Of a stretch of 44,736 bases of DNA, positions 9,501 through 22,500 are shown one piece after another. The translations under genes and the position numbers were made by a program. A model generated the notes under the pieces. It made no database searches. It was not told where the DNA came from and worked only from the letters and a program-made list of their open reading frames with translations. How positions within the stretch are numbered: the first letter of the stretch is position 1; each line of letters opens with the position of its first letter. The DNA is from Mnemiopsis leidyi (taxonomy: Eukaryota; Ctenophora; Tentaculata; Lobata; Bolinopsidae), in the NCBI GenBank assembly GCA_000226015.1, contig JH153064.1, forward strand, positions 90,364 through 135,099. Direction: 5' to 3'.

Positions 9501-11220
9501 CCTCCCTCTAGCGTATTCTCTGTCCCTTTGTTCGCCTTCTCCACTGCCCGGTCTCTCTCTCTAGTACACGAGAAACGGTGTGATACCGTCGGCACTGATA
9601 CCTCTTTCTGAGGAGGCGACTGCTTTCTTTTTATTGTGTTCGCATTCGTCCGCACTCTTTGAATGAGGTGGCCGTTATTTGAAGAATTTCCTCATCGCTC
9701 GAGTCCTATCAAACGTAATGAGTTTCGAGTGGTGGAGGGGTTTTTCACTTGGTCCTTGCTTTTGTTATCTAGAAATCCCGAGTCACAGAGGTTCGTGGTT
9801 TGCATTGAACTTAAACTGACAAAAGATATTTTAATGTGTTTATCTCATCGGAGCGTTGTATAAGTATTGATAAAATTTTGGTCATCTGCCCATTTCATTC
9901 AACAACTAAACTTTTCTTTTCTTCTCGCATCACTTCATTTATACCCTGACTCCTCTCAGATCTCGCATTCTGCAGTTCTATAATCTCCCTCAAGATTCCA
10001 GCACTCTGCGGCTTACCGCACCGTTTAAGGGCAATTTGGCCGATTCGTGGCATCTAGGCACTGTCTTGCGGTGCAGAAAAACCGCGTACCGTTCCAGACC
10101 ATCGGCTTCCAGGTCACACATTTAAACCGCCCAATTTCGAGTATCATTTAGGCCAGGGTTCTTCACAGCTCCAACTTGAGTCTCAAACCTGCGAGTCTGA
10201 GACTTACAAACCAGTGTACAGCTCCAACCTGAGTCTCAAACCTGCAAGTCTGAGACTTACAAGCCAGTGTACAGCTCCAACCTGACTCTCAAACCTGCGA
10301 GTCTGAGACTTACAAACCAGTGTACAGCTCCAACCTGAGTCTCAAACCTGCGAGTCTGAGACTTACAAGCCAGTGTACAGCTCCAACCTGACTCTCAAAC
10401 CTGCGAGTCTGTGACTTACAAACCAGTGTAGGGTACCACGAACCCTTCTGTCGCGGCTATGTACTTCAGTGCGTGGGCCCCTGTACTCAGGTTTCCGCAA
10501 TCTGCTTAATACCCACGTGACCAGCTGTGCAAGAATTTTGTACTACATTGTATTGTTTCTGTTCAGTACACTGGGGAGACGGCGCTATTTAATCGTGTGA
10601 TTGTTAAGTAATTCTCGGACTCAGAAAAGGCTTAAAGTCGCGACATTTCGTTGCCACAATGTACCGACAGCTGCGTTGTTTGTGTTGTACTCAAATCTTT
10701 TGCCGGTGTAAAATAGCTGTTTTTTGTATTTTTATTTATTGTTTACTGATCCTAACACTATATGAAAATGGAACTAGATTATTGTCGTCCCTTGTATAGT
10801 TAAGTCTTCAGTTGTAACCAATTTACCGTTCCATGCATAACAAAATTGCCACAATTAAGTTAACAAAGAAAGTAGCGTGGCGGAGAGAGAGGTACATTAT
10901 AGGGACGAAGGTAGATGTTGTTGCCCCTGAGGGGGTCTGTCGTATAGACTCCTAATTGGTTCATTAATATCCCCATTGAGCAGGGCACATAGTGCCCTGT
11001 ACGATGTACAAATCTAGATCACATAGCAACATGTCCATCCCCACAAACCTGAGAGCTCCTTGAAAGTCGTACCTTCCTAAGTTTAGAACCCCGTGTGACT
11101 CGTTGTAGGGCAACTGCGGTCCCCTCCCGCTCTCTCCCCCCTCTTTGTACCCGGATGTGGGACCGAGAGAGATGCGGAAATGCCACGTGACCACCCCAAC
11201 TGAGCCCACTCTCTTCTCAG
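6555..11220 (+). other. Inferred first intron of the homeobox gene, no coding exon recognised
   Basis: It contains a (TA)n tract at about 9090-9114, a (CA)n tract near 9313-9330, a 53-bp minisatellite (10166-10430) and CACGTG sites at 10514 and 11184. The longer open frames here, such as 9145-9564 and 9089-9439, cross simple repeats and look like chance. Confidence 0.4.
10166..10430. repeat. 53-bp minisatellite, five units
   Basis: Units begin at 10166, 10219, 10272, 10325 and 10378, each opening CAGCTCCAACCTGA and closing ACCAGTGTA or GCCAGTGTA. They are nearly identical. Alternating variants (GAGTCTC/GACTCTC, AAACCAG/AAGCCAG) suggest expansion in two-unit blocks. Each unit contains GTCTCA...TGAGAC, which can form a short stem. 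Confidence 0.9.
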
Positions 11221-11233
11221 ATATAGGCTCACA

Positions 11234-14200
11234 ATGCAAGCTCCCGACTTTCGTGTAGACAGTTTCCTGATGCCGCCCAGCTGTATGAACGGGGCAGACC
11301 GGCTGTACTCAGAGCCCAACAGCGAGGTAGGTGCTCACGTGGTCTCGCTCTTTCCGTACCCTTGACTTGTAGAGGCACTTGTTTTAGTATGTCTACCGTA
11401 GAGTTCCTTTCAGATGTGAGTTTTAACTTTCTCTTAATCTCTTATTGTTGTTGGAGTCGGTAATCTTTATTTTTGAAGCTTTAGATCTTTTGTCTTGATG
11501 AAAAACAGTCCAACTTTTTATCCTGCCGTTTTTTGCCTGCTCACCCCAAAGTAAATGATACCAATCTATCTGAGTATCTCACTAGTCACTCCATCAGGAC
11601 CGCTCGTACAGTCCCGGAGTATCCACCAATTCCTCGCCCACTTATCACGAGCTGAAGAGCTCTTCTTTCGACATGAAGTACACGTTCACTCAGCCCTACT
11701 ACGAGAATGTGGCTCATCAGCAGGTACTGTCACGTGTCTCTCTTGAATGTTTCCACACGTACCATTTTGATATTCTCCTTGTGTTGACAATCCCTTCTCT
11801 CAGTCTAAATTTCGAATTTTTATTAACCATCCCGTTTTCAGAACCTATACGCTCACGGGTACGCTCACTTGATTCCCCCTCCGAATGTTACCGTAAACAG
11901 TTTCACCTCGTCCCTGCCTCCCATGCCACCGTACAGTCCGCAACACCTTCAGAACAACAACTCAGACACCGGCTCTAACACCTCTCCTAACAAGTCTCCA
12001 GACTCCACCACTTCAGGACGTTCAGGTAGAAATGTCTGGAGAAATTGACGAAACGTTTTCTGAATTTGCGTCGGTATTGTAAAAACTCAAAAAGTATACT
12101 CACAAACATTGATTGCACTTCTGTAGAATTTTCGTGCTTTGAGATTTGCTTAGAAAATGCTGTTTCAACGGTGTGATCACTTCAGCAGTTTCTTAAATTT
12201 TTTTTACGTTCGATCGTGCTTAATGCACGTCCCATTTCCCACTCATAATCGTTTGTTCGTCTGTTTCTATTCGGCTGATAACCGATACTTATCATCTGAC
12301 TATCTGTAATCCGTTGCCAAAACAGTTTGTCCCTGGTTACATGTTAACACGGTCCAGGATCGTTTGTAACGTGGTATGCGTGTCTGTCGTCAATGTCCTG
12401 ATATCTAGTCTAGTTTACGTAAAATAGATCCCAGCTAGATCCGGCTGAGGTAAAATAGATCCTAACTTGGTCTAGGGGAGGGGAATTTTCGTGCGTTGCT
12501 AAGACAACCTACTGGTCATCAACTTGGTATTGGGAGGGATTTGATCTTGGAATTGAGCTAATGTTTAGTGGTTGTGTCTGACACAAATCCTCTGACAATC
12601 TTCTTGCCAATTTCACTAGTTTCATGTCAGATAACAGATGAAAATGCCTCCTATTTGAGACGTACGTTTCTTACCACACCCTCACTACCACTATCACCTC
12701 TCGTCACGTGACGCTCTCGTCACGTGACGCTAACTGCTACGTTAAAGAGAGTTATGATAATGATCTTTGTTACCTTAGTGACCTCGGTAGCCTAGTAACC
12801 GTGGTAACCCTCAGGCGGTGACCGGAGCAAGACGCCGCCAGATTCCCCTAAAAGTGACGTATCGGACGGTGGGTACAACGGCGGACCCCGCCGAAACAAC
12901 AACTTTCTCCTGAACTCGGGGCTAGTCAAGCACGCCTGGATACCTCCCCGCACCCTCACCAACAAGGGACTTAACAGTGAGTTTTAGTTTGGCGTTTGTC
13001 TCAGTTTACATCTTTACATTGATTAATAGCTCCTACTTTTGATTGATTCGGCGGGAAAAACTGGTAAATCAGTAGTCAATGACTTCCAATATTGCCCATC
13101 TTTGACTCTACGATTTTTATGTTGATTTGGACTTAAAGATCTGCCTGTCAAAACCTGGTATTATAACAATTCCTTAGTGGATCCTCCATTTTCTGTTAGT
13201 TGTGCAGCTTTGAGATATCAGATATAGTTTGTTGTTATTGAGTATATCAAGTATCTCGCAATTACTGGGCTAATGACCAATCTTACTGAGGTTAATGAAT
13301 AAATTAAATTGGAGAATTTAGGAGCTAAGTAACCACGGTACAAGCTAATGGTATGATACTTCTATTGTAAAAACAGCATGGTCTTACACATACCTTACTC
13401 ACATACCTACCTTTGATTTCATTTCTGACTCGATTCCTAAACTTTTCAACTTGAGGAGTTTGTTATGCGGTTATTCTTCCTAAACAGAAGAATTTGACTT
13501 GGGTGGAGATACCGTGTTGCCATAGTAAGAATCCTCCCATTTACATAAAGCACTTGACACAATAAGGATGCCTCCCTCGGTACTACCATTGTATTAGTTT
13601 TGTGGAACCACGTGTTTCTTCGACTCATCTCTCACGGACTGTGCATGTGGTCACGTGGGCGGAACTCGCCGTTTGATTGGCTCAGCCGTCCTGTGACTGC
13701 TATAAACCTCTTCATAAATATTAAAGAGTGGAATGCATTGTCCCAGCCTGAGCTTTGTTATGGGCGCATGTTGAGGTCTGGCTGTGATGGGCTATCTTGA
13801 TTTATACGGACCCAAGAAAACCGAAACGGGACCATTGTAATCGGGTCTTCCAGTTCGTGGGGGAGTTGGAAATCCGCTCTTAATTTTTAGCTCGGTCAAG
13901 GAACGAGTTGATAAAATATATACTACGGGGAGCAATTTTTCTCTCCCACAAATATATCGAGAATGAGCGATGAGACGATAAGTATCGATGAATGTCTGCA
14001 ATTCTAAAGCAGTGGTTCAGACATGCCATTGTTAAGGTCGACACTTCAGAGCCTTGTAAACTCTTCTTATAATGCATGACCAGAGTATTAGCGGCTGGAG
14101 AAGTATGAAAACTATTGACGCATTTCTCTTGCACTTCGTCATTCCCCGTACGTGCATATTATTCATTATAACTGAATTCCAGCCAATTAAAACTCCAGAT

Positions 14201-15567
14201 ACCAATTTTCCCTCTGGAGTGAGGGAACTATAACACACGTACAAGTCAGGTGACTCCACAACATACAGCCCACATGACACAAAGGAACCAGGCTGGTAAC
14301 CCTCTACTCCCAAACTTCCCTAAGGGTCCTAACTTGGTCGTCCCAACACGGGTCCGAGCGGGTCGTATGTCACATGCCACTGTTGTCACGGGATGGTATC
14401 ACGTGGGTTGTCCTGGTGATCTCATGATCCATATGATAACCTGCACGTGCTCGTGTCATCTTGTAATGAGTTGTTGGATAAATGTTTTAATTATCTTGAA
14501 GAAGCACGTGACATGTACAGCAGTATACACACGCCTGCCCTTGACAAGCTATCTTCAGCAAAATTTCAATATTGTGTCTTCGTCAAAAATGCAACCATGG
14601 TTACTTTGGATGTGTTAGATAATTGTCAGTCGATTATCCATGACATAAGGTGACCATCAAAAGCAAACAGGATCATGATATAACAGAAAAATAAAAGTAA
14701 TGTGCTTTCTGTCCACCCGTTAATCAAATTAATTGGAAATGTTGAACTGCCAACTAGCTTTGATTGGGAAGTTCTTTCGCGATCTTTTCCCGATAAAAAT
14801 CTTAACCCCCTTTTTTCTTAATGTGAAAACAAAAACACTTCATGGTTGAATGTGGACTTTTTAAGGACAAGATACAGAAATACAACCTATAATCTGATGC
14901 ACGATCAAGTTTCCCCTAGGCCTCATCACATGCTCAAACTCATCAATCTGTCTCAATTTAACACGCTGGGCTCCTCTTTCTGCCATTACTCTCTTACTTG
15001 ATTGGGTGACATTTTGACAGAGTGGAGCCCGCGCCTGATGAGCCATGGTCTGGATCCCGAAGTGACTAATTTCACATTATCAGACTTCCACGTCTAAATT
15101 AAAAAGCATGCAAAAAAATTCCGATTCAAAAATACATGAGATTAATTTCTTTTGTCCCGATAAAACCAAATGATAAATGGTAGTAAATCGCAGATTACAA
15201 CTCGACCTTCTGTAGGATTGGCTTGATTTGCTCTACCGAATCAATACTATCTTTTTTCGCCCTACCTATTTATCAAAATAAATATACAATTCTTTCCTGT
15301 GCTGTGTCCATCATTTCCAGTATTTGTCAAACGGATCAACTCTTTTTTCACATCATGGAAAATTTGAGCCGGGTATATTGTCCGCAGTCCAATATCGATA
15401 TCTCTCACAATACATTTGTATTGAATGTAGATCAGGCAGTGTGTAGGTATAGAACGGCTCCGTGCTCGCAGCTGTGGCGTAAGGAGGTGCGTTTATGCCT
15501 TATACGGGAACCCTTTCAATACCACTCACTCACTCTCTCTCTCTCTCTCTCTCTCTCNNNNNNNNNN

Positions 15568-15655
<88 letters not shown>

Positions 15656-18564
15656 CATCTCTCTAAGACTCGAGGTGCGGCTCGGATCAGCGTATTGTGG
15701 TGTTGGATTTATAAAACTCTCGGGGTGGCTGGTAAAAAAAGCAGCAAACATGGGCAGTGTAGTTAAATGGTATAGATGTGGAGCTGGTGGTATATAGAAC
15801 TTCATTATTTATTGTCACAGGTTTTGATTATCGGTCTTGTATCCTCAATGTTCGATCATCAAGTTGGATATTTTTTCGAAAAAAATTGATTTACGCTTTG
15901 AGCTCTCACCGGCCTATCATGTTAGTAGTTCATTGTTTGATACCACATCTGGAGAAGACTATATAGTCATATTATTATTTAGCATGATTTATTTCAGCCC
16001 AAGTTCCCCTGCTGTCGTTCGAGAAGAAAAAGCCCCGAAAACCAAGGACCATATTCTCAGCAGCTCAGCTCAATGAGCTTGAGGTAGGAATACAGATTCA
16101 TCCTTTGCAAATCTTTTAATCGAATCAAACTTTTTCCACTTACATAAATGACTATCTTTTGACCAGCCATCACAATAGTCACGCGTAACTTCAAGATTTT
16201 TTGGAATGAGAAAGTAAACAAGTTGTAAAGCAAAATATTTCAGGAACGGTTTAAGTATCAGAAATACTTGAGTACGACAGAAAGAAGTTGTTTAGCCTAC
16301 AGTCTTGGTCTAACCGAAGAGCAAATAAAAGTGAGCATATTTCATGATTTAAACTATGTTAAACTTTCTTATTTCTCAGTTAAGCTGGTAGTTGAAACTT
16401 TTTACAAATAAATTGGAACTTCTGTTCAAAAACAGTTTTAATTTCAGAGGGATTTTGCCCAGATCAATTCAAAACCATCCTAAGGTATTCTAAGGAACGC
16501 TACTTATGGGGAGGTGTCGGACATTTGAAACGACATGTAATGGCATTGAATGCTTGTATCTTACTTTTTAATGACCAATCGCGATCGCCCTCTCATTTAA
16601 AAACAAATTCGTGACACCCCCCTGAAAATCGCGCTTCTCATACATTTACCTTAGGTAACTTCTCGCTTTAACTCGGGAACCTCAATCCATTATCGAGTGA
16701 CGAGCTGCCCAAAAATGGTTGTGGGATAATTATATTCTAACATCTTGCTGCCACAATTTTGACACCATGCTCAAGTATTGTCACGATTTAAATTTGAACT
16801 GCCCTATATACATCACCACATGATTACGATTTCGAGACAAAATTCTCATAGGCCAGCTTCCAGAGCTTGAACGCTTACGTTTATTTAAGATCAATTTGCA
16901 GGAACTTTATCAGAAACTTTAAACTATATCAACTAGTTTTAATGATTATATAGTGACAAGTTTTGCAATAGCTTGTTAATTGCTTGATAATAAATATATC
17001 TACGAGTTACGCAATCTAAAGCACTTAGGTTGATGACCGTCTTGACTATCTGGCCGACATTAAATGCTCTATCTGCGGATTGGTGTACAAGGTCGCTACA
17101 TCAGGTGGTCGACTGGTCAGTTTCCCACATCTGCACCCAATCGTCTGACAGAGTTAAATAGTACCAACTCTTGCTCTCTAGATTCGAGATTTTACGACTA
17201 AGAGTGGGTTGATAGATGGAGGTGTGCTGCTCTTTATCTGTTGTCGGGTACCCTGACGGTGCTGCACCTGTTACCTTGGCAACACGTCCCCCTCCCCCCA
17301 CTTGTAGTTGCACAATACACCCGGGACAAAGGATCTGAAGTGTGACGCATGCAGCTCCCACACTACCACCAATCCTACCTCGCTCTCACCTTGTCAACCA
17401 ACCACCGTCCGGGAAATTATTTCACGTGACCCAACAATCAAGCCAGTCAACGGGGAGAATCCCAAATCATGTGATTATTCACGGCGGCAGCCAGTACACT
17501 TGCCCATGACCCTCGATGCAACTGGCTCTGATCCACCCAGCTTTGCCTGCAATAATCGCTGCGAGGTAGCAGAGTATGATCGTCACATGGCGTGCGACCG
17601 GCCTGACCGTTCAGTCACGTGACGTATCCCAAATAAGGAATAATTACGTACCTTCTCCTTCATAAATATCACGATTTCTTTGTTTCAGGTTTGGTTCCAG
17701 AACCGTAGAAGCAAGTGGAAAAAAGGAGACCGAAAGGAAGGAGACGATGAAGACCAGGCATCAGGTCAGCTCCTCAATGTAGACGCTTAAATTTGATATC
17801 TTACATCTGAAATTTTCAATGTGTTGTTACCATTTCGGCGCCGTCTAGTACTTGCAACAATTCTAGTGGTTCTGTGAGGTCTCGGAATTTCAATGAGAAT
17901 GTTGCTCATGATATAAAGTTTTGAATAGAGCTTCAGGTTTTTGAATGGACACGAAAAGTTTCACATCACGTTTCGGGACGAGAAGTATAAAGCTCGACAT
18001 GATACTCGTAGATGTTGATCTAGAATGTGCCACAAACACAAAGAAATGTTCGCACTCTCTCTCTGTTTCTCTCTCTATCTTCTTACAAAGCGTTTGAATA
18101 TTTACCGCTTTCATATTCCAGGGAGTCCAGAGAGTGGAGATGACCAAAGCAACAGCAGTAACAACAATAACAACAACAATAACAACAACAATAACAACAA
18201 CAGTACGTTACACAACCTTCAGCCAGTCAGACGACCTACTTCCCCTTCAACCCCGTCCTCAGCCACCCCCTCGTCCTCGTCCTCCTCTCATCCCCTCCCT
18301 CGCATGTCAACCCCTTCTGTCAGCCCTCCCGCCGTTACCCTAGCAACACACGTGACCCAGCAGCAACAACATCACGTGACGTCACAAAACAGTCACGTGA
18401 CGTCAGCGACAGGTCACGTGACTGGATCTCCGTTTAAGTGCGAGGAGCAGCAGCAGCAGTACAGTAATGTGCCTCAGATGAAGCGGGAGTTAATAGACTG
18501 TTCGCCTCACGATGTCGAGCCGGCCAGCAAGCGGCAGTGCGAGGAGGGTTACCAGGCCAGGTGA
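11234..18564 (+). CDS. Homeodomain transcription factor, ANTP/NKL class, divergent Distal-less-like
   Basis: Nuclear DNA-binding regulator of 422 aa. The coding exons are 11234-11326, 11586-11723, 11842-12025, 12815-12976, 15998-16083, 16244-16330, 17689-17764 and 18122-18564. All have AG/GT borders and compatible phases. The homeodomain (residues 205-264) has no insertions. It shows KPRTIF at positions 3-8, L16, F20, SLGLT at 37-41, W48, F49, Q50, N51 and RSKWKK at 53-58. KPRTI and SLGLT...RSK recall Dlx, QKYLS recalls BarH-like proteins, and VWFQNRR with W56 is atypical for Dlx. Introns fall after homeodomain residues 17 and 46. An eh1-like repressor motif, FRVDSFL, lies at residues 6-12. 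The C-terminal exon holds 14 Asn (289-302), a Ser/Pro-rich stretch and Gln runs. Start: the first ATG after the acceptor before 11221. Orthology to Dlx is likely but not proven. Confidence 0.85.
12977..15997 (+). other. Large intron of the homeobox gene
   Basis: The donor A|GTGAGT at 12977 and the acceptor TTTCAG ending at 15997 join in phase without any intervening exon. Inside are CACGTG at 13609, 13652, 14400, 14444 and 14505, and a long (CT)n tract with an assembly gap. Open frames such as 14250-14618 have no recognisable content. Confidence 0.6.
15531..15654. repeat. (CT)n microsatellite interrupted by an assembly gap
   Basis: Continuous CT dinucleotides from about 15535 to 15653, with N at 15558-15567. 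The true length is unknown. Serine/leucine and arginine/glutamate open frames over it are artefacts. Confidence 0.95.
18153..18205 (+). repeat. AAC/AAT trinucleotide repeat inside the coding exon
   Basis: It encodes the 14-residue Asn tract (residues 289-302) of the homeobox protein. A triplet repeat preserved in frame is consistent with a disordered linker between the homeodomain and the C-terminal region, and is likely to be length-polymorphic. Confidence 0.85.
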
Positions 18565-18903
18565 ACAGACGCACAAACTACAGACATCCCTCCATATATT
18601 GACACTTCAGAGATTTGACAGGAAGAATTAGAAAGCTGAAAGAGATAAAATGTTTGAATATATTGGATAATGGATTCTATTTAATTTCTTATTTCTTACT
18701 TTCATCTAATTGATGTTAATTTCATGTTGCTTGTTAACTTCACTTTGGTGTATTTCATGGCTATTTTTCTTGAGACTGATATTATATTTATTTGAAACTG
18801 TATTTGATTAAGTTTTAAGGTGGAAAGGATATTTGTTCATGATCAGATGAAACGGTTTGCGATTATTTAAAGATGAAAACTAAGTAGATTTTACGAATAT
18901 GTG

Positions 18904-18909
18904 AATAAA
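18904..18909 (+). terminator. Polyadenylation signal of the homeobox gene (candidate)
   Basis: AATAAA lies 340 bases after the stop codon, followed by a T/GT-rich stretch (TTTTTTGTTTTTC). No better-placed signal is seen between 18565 and 18900. Confidence 0.5.
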
Positions 18910-19502
18910 CATTTTTTGTTTTTCTCGATCTGGATCGAGTTATCAATTTATTTGACAGTTAACTATCGATAAACCGCGTTATGAGCATGAACATAAGCAA
19001 ATTTCTCTTAAAAATCAGAGATTGATATTGACTGAGATCCGATTTTATTAACGTCTTTGTTTTATTCGCAGCTCATGACTTAAATTTTATATATTAGTCT
19101 TAGTTGTAAATTATCTTTATTTATTTGTCCGAGATGTTATTTATTATTGCGCTAACAAATCCTTATAACATTTTAACCGATTTACATTTTCTCACCCTGA
19201 TTCTTAAGAAGTTGCGGGTGTTTGGTTACAGTTTTATCTCCGACCGACATCTGAGAGAACTAGATTGACAAACTAAAATGCGGTATGCGGTATCCTTATC
19301 AATTCCGAACAAAAGAACGTGCTCTCAATGTATCGAATTACGCCAAGCAAATTTTTTCACCTGATTGTCTCATTCGCTTCTTATTGTTATACGAATTTTC
19401 CTACAAGTATATCATTTCTAATCGAAGTTCGCGAGTTTGTTTTTGTCCCCTAAAATTGGTACAACTGCTGTGTAACTCGGGAGGAAGAGAGGGAAGATCA
19501 CC
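18910..19502. other. Spacer between the homeobox and M13 genes
   Basis: About 600 bases of AT-rich sequence between two genes on the same strand. It should hold the promoter of the M13 gene, but I see no clear core-promoter motif. Confidence 0.4.
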
Positions 19503-22500
19503 ATGTCGTCACTCAACGATGATACTGAGATGCGAGTAACAGGGAGCACAAGATATTCTGTAAACTTTCGAGAAAGAGGGTGCGAGAACTGATTTCTTGA
19601 ATATAAACTATATAAGTGGCACATGGACATCGTAATGCAAACTCTAAATCTTTAAAAACAAAATGTAAATTGAGATTAGTGCTGTGTGGAACAGCCAGCT
19701 GCCTCAACAGACCCAGATATATAAAAATAAAATATGACAACTGCCATGCCGCTAACTCACCGCACTGAGCTCTGTTGCCGAGAGATGCTCTGTTGCTCCT
19801 AGAGATGCATTTTTCTGCCCAATATCACAGTTATTTAAATGACAATCCATCACTTCTCTTCAATTTTGCCCAACTAGTTAGATACAACTCCAAATCCAAA
19901 CTTAATAATGGCATTTCTGTCTCGGTTACAATTTAGCGGAACTCTCAGCCTCCCGTAACAAATCCTGAAATTTCATGGAAAACCACGTTTAAACTTAGAA
20001 ATACCCCCTCAGATGGTTGGTGGTGGTAGGCGTAGTTTTCAGTATCGTCCTGAACGTAGCTCTTGTAACAACTGTCGCCGTTATCTCCCATGATAAATCC
20101 AGTCATAAACACGTGAGTTTTTTTACATACGTAGCAATGGCATGTTCCTATGATTCAGTTTCATTGATCATTATATTTATTTCATCGAAATTTGACAGAC
20201 TGTCGAGTTTTACGTCAAATGACGGATACAAAAACAGATCATCGAGCTTTGTTGTGACAAAATAAAGACTTTCCGTCATAATTTATGCAAATTGTTTTAA
20301 AGGCCCTCCCACTTCAACGTAAATTTGTCAACTCTCTCAACGTTTTGACGTTCTATACCTTCCCAGACATCATGTGACTCGGCGGCGTGTGTGGAAACTG
20401 CTGCAGCGGTGGCAGGGAGCCTCAATAAAACTCATCCCGCCTGCAGGTCGGTATCTCTTTTTTGTATCGGTCATAACCATTAACACGGTCGGTGTAGGTC
20501 GAGAGAATCTAAGGTTTGAGAAATTCAGGGAGTTAGAGACCATCATAATCATATTTAAATCTTTTTTAGCTCATCTGCAATTTGAAAATGTTACTGTTAG
20601 TTATATTCTGAAGTATAACTAGAAGATGCTCCCTAGAATATGAAAAATCCAAATATTCCTAGTGATTTCTACGAGTACTCCTGTGGCGGATACAAACTGC
20701 ACCACAACCTGGAGGATGGAGCCTGGTCTTACACTGTCTGGACGGAACTTTCAGAAACACACTCAAAACGTCTTCGGGTTTCAACTAACTTCTTTTAAAA
20801 AGATTTAATGAATTTAGATTTTTCACACTACTAAAAATAAAGAATTTAGAATTTTAACTTTAATTCTTATCTTTACTAAAAAATGGGATGAGGAATAACC
20901 CTGTAACATATTTTATATGAGTGGAGTAGTCCTGCACTTTGTCGCTTGATTCCATCATTCCAATACGACCCACAACATTTTGATGAGCCATTTCTTTTCT
21001 GCAGATGGCAGTAGAAGCGGCCGATAAAACTCAGAAGTATGGTAAAGAGGTGGCGGCCCTTTTTGCTAGCTGTATGGACCTGGTGGCGCTAAACGCAACA
21101 AACAGCAAGCCTCTACTTGATCTCATCAACAAGGGAGACGGTCTGCAATTCCCCGCTCTTGTGGTGAGAAATTGCTTAAATATTTATGGTTTTTGGTGTA
21201 AATATTGGATTTCAATTAACCATCCAAGTTAGCTTATTGGGCTTTTGTGTTAGCATTACAAACCACCAGTTGAATCATAGTGATGTTCAGTATATAACTA
21301 TATAATAAGTAGTTGTGCGTTTTGACAACCACGATTTACAGGGTTCCGCATGGGATCGAACAAAGTTCGACTTGTCCCTGTGGATAAAGACTTTACACAA
21401 GATGGAGATCAACACACTCTTTACTCTAACTAAGGGACCAAACCCAATAAAACCCTCAGATGTCGCTCTTAAGGTATATAACGTCAGGAGTCCGATATCT
21501 CCATTATAAAATAATAAATATGATATGACCAGTCATTTTAAAATCAAAATTGATTTGCACCTCTCAATACTATCGGCGTTTTCTAAAAAAACTCCGCTTC
21601 ATTTTTTCTGACTCCTTTACAGCCAGATTTTTCACATTCTACAATCTAGCAACTGGCTTAGTGACTTACTGATTACAACTTAACATTCAAAACTGAACTC
21701 AGTTATTTTCCAGATCTTTCCCAGTGGTTTAAACATGTACAGCTGGGATTACACGAGCGATGCATCCTGGGCTGCCAAGGTAAAGCATGAAGCATGACAA
21801 TACATAAATTTATTCATCAGTTGACAGTTCTTGAATGCCATTGATATTTAATTGAGTGCAAGTTGGAGTCAAAAATACTTTTAATAGTTTATTTTTAAAA
21901 TTGTCTTTCACTAAATACTTTCATCTTAATTATATTTGGACTCAAAGATTATAGACCTTGAAATGTTAGACCAGTAAAGCCAAGTTTCGTCTGATTTTCT
22001 TCTTATCACTAAGTCTCTTTATCATAAAGTCTCTTCATCATAAATTATCTTTATCATAAAGTCTCTTTATCATAAAGTCTCTTCATCATAAAGTCTCTTT
22101 ATCATAAAGTCTCTTCATCATAAAGTCTCTTTATCATAAAGTCTCTTCATCATAAATTATCTTTATCATAAAGTCTCTTTATCATAAAGTCTCTTCATCA
22201 CAAAGTCTCTTTATCATAAAGTCTCTTCATCATAAATTATCTTTATCATAAAGTCTCTTTATCATAAAGTCTCTTCATCATAAAGTTGCTTTATAATAAA
22301 GTCTCTGTATAATAAAGTCTTTTTATAATAATTAATAAAGTCTCTGTGTAATAAAGTCTCTTTATAATAAAGTCTTTATGAGTGTGCACACATATGAAGA
22401 AGAAAGATCACACGAAAAATTACATTTGCAATTTCAAAAGAAAACAATCAAAGGGACACAACGACTTTTAATGTTGGGCCTCATCCCCTCAGAGACGTGA

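Noticed and set aside
14250..14618. 122-codon open frame in the large homeobox intron
   Set aside because: The residue pattern shows no domain, flanking exons join in phase without it, and no strong splice sites bound it.
15223..15805. Open frames across the (CT)n tract
   Set aside because: They are dinucleotide-repeat artefacts spanning an assembly gap.
20013..20082. ATG at 20013 as the start of the M13 protein
   Set aside because: It is in a different frame from the membrane segment and meets a stop after about 22 codons. The correct frame has an upstream stop, so an upstream exon is needed.
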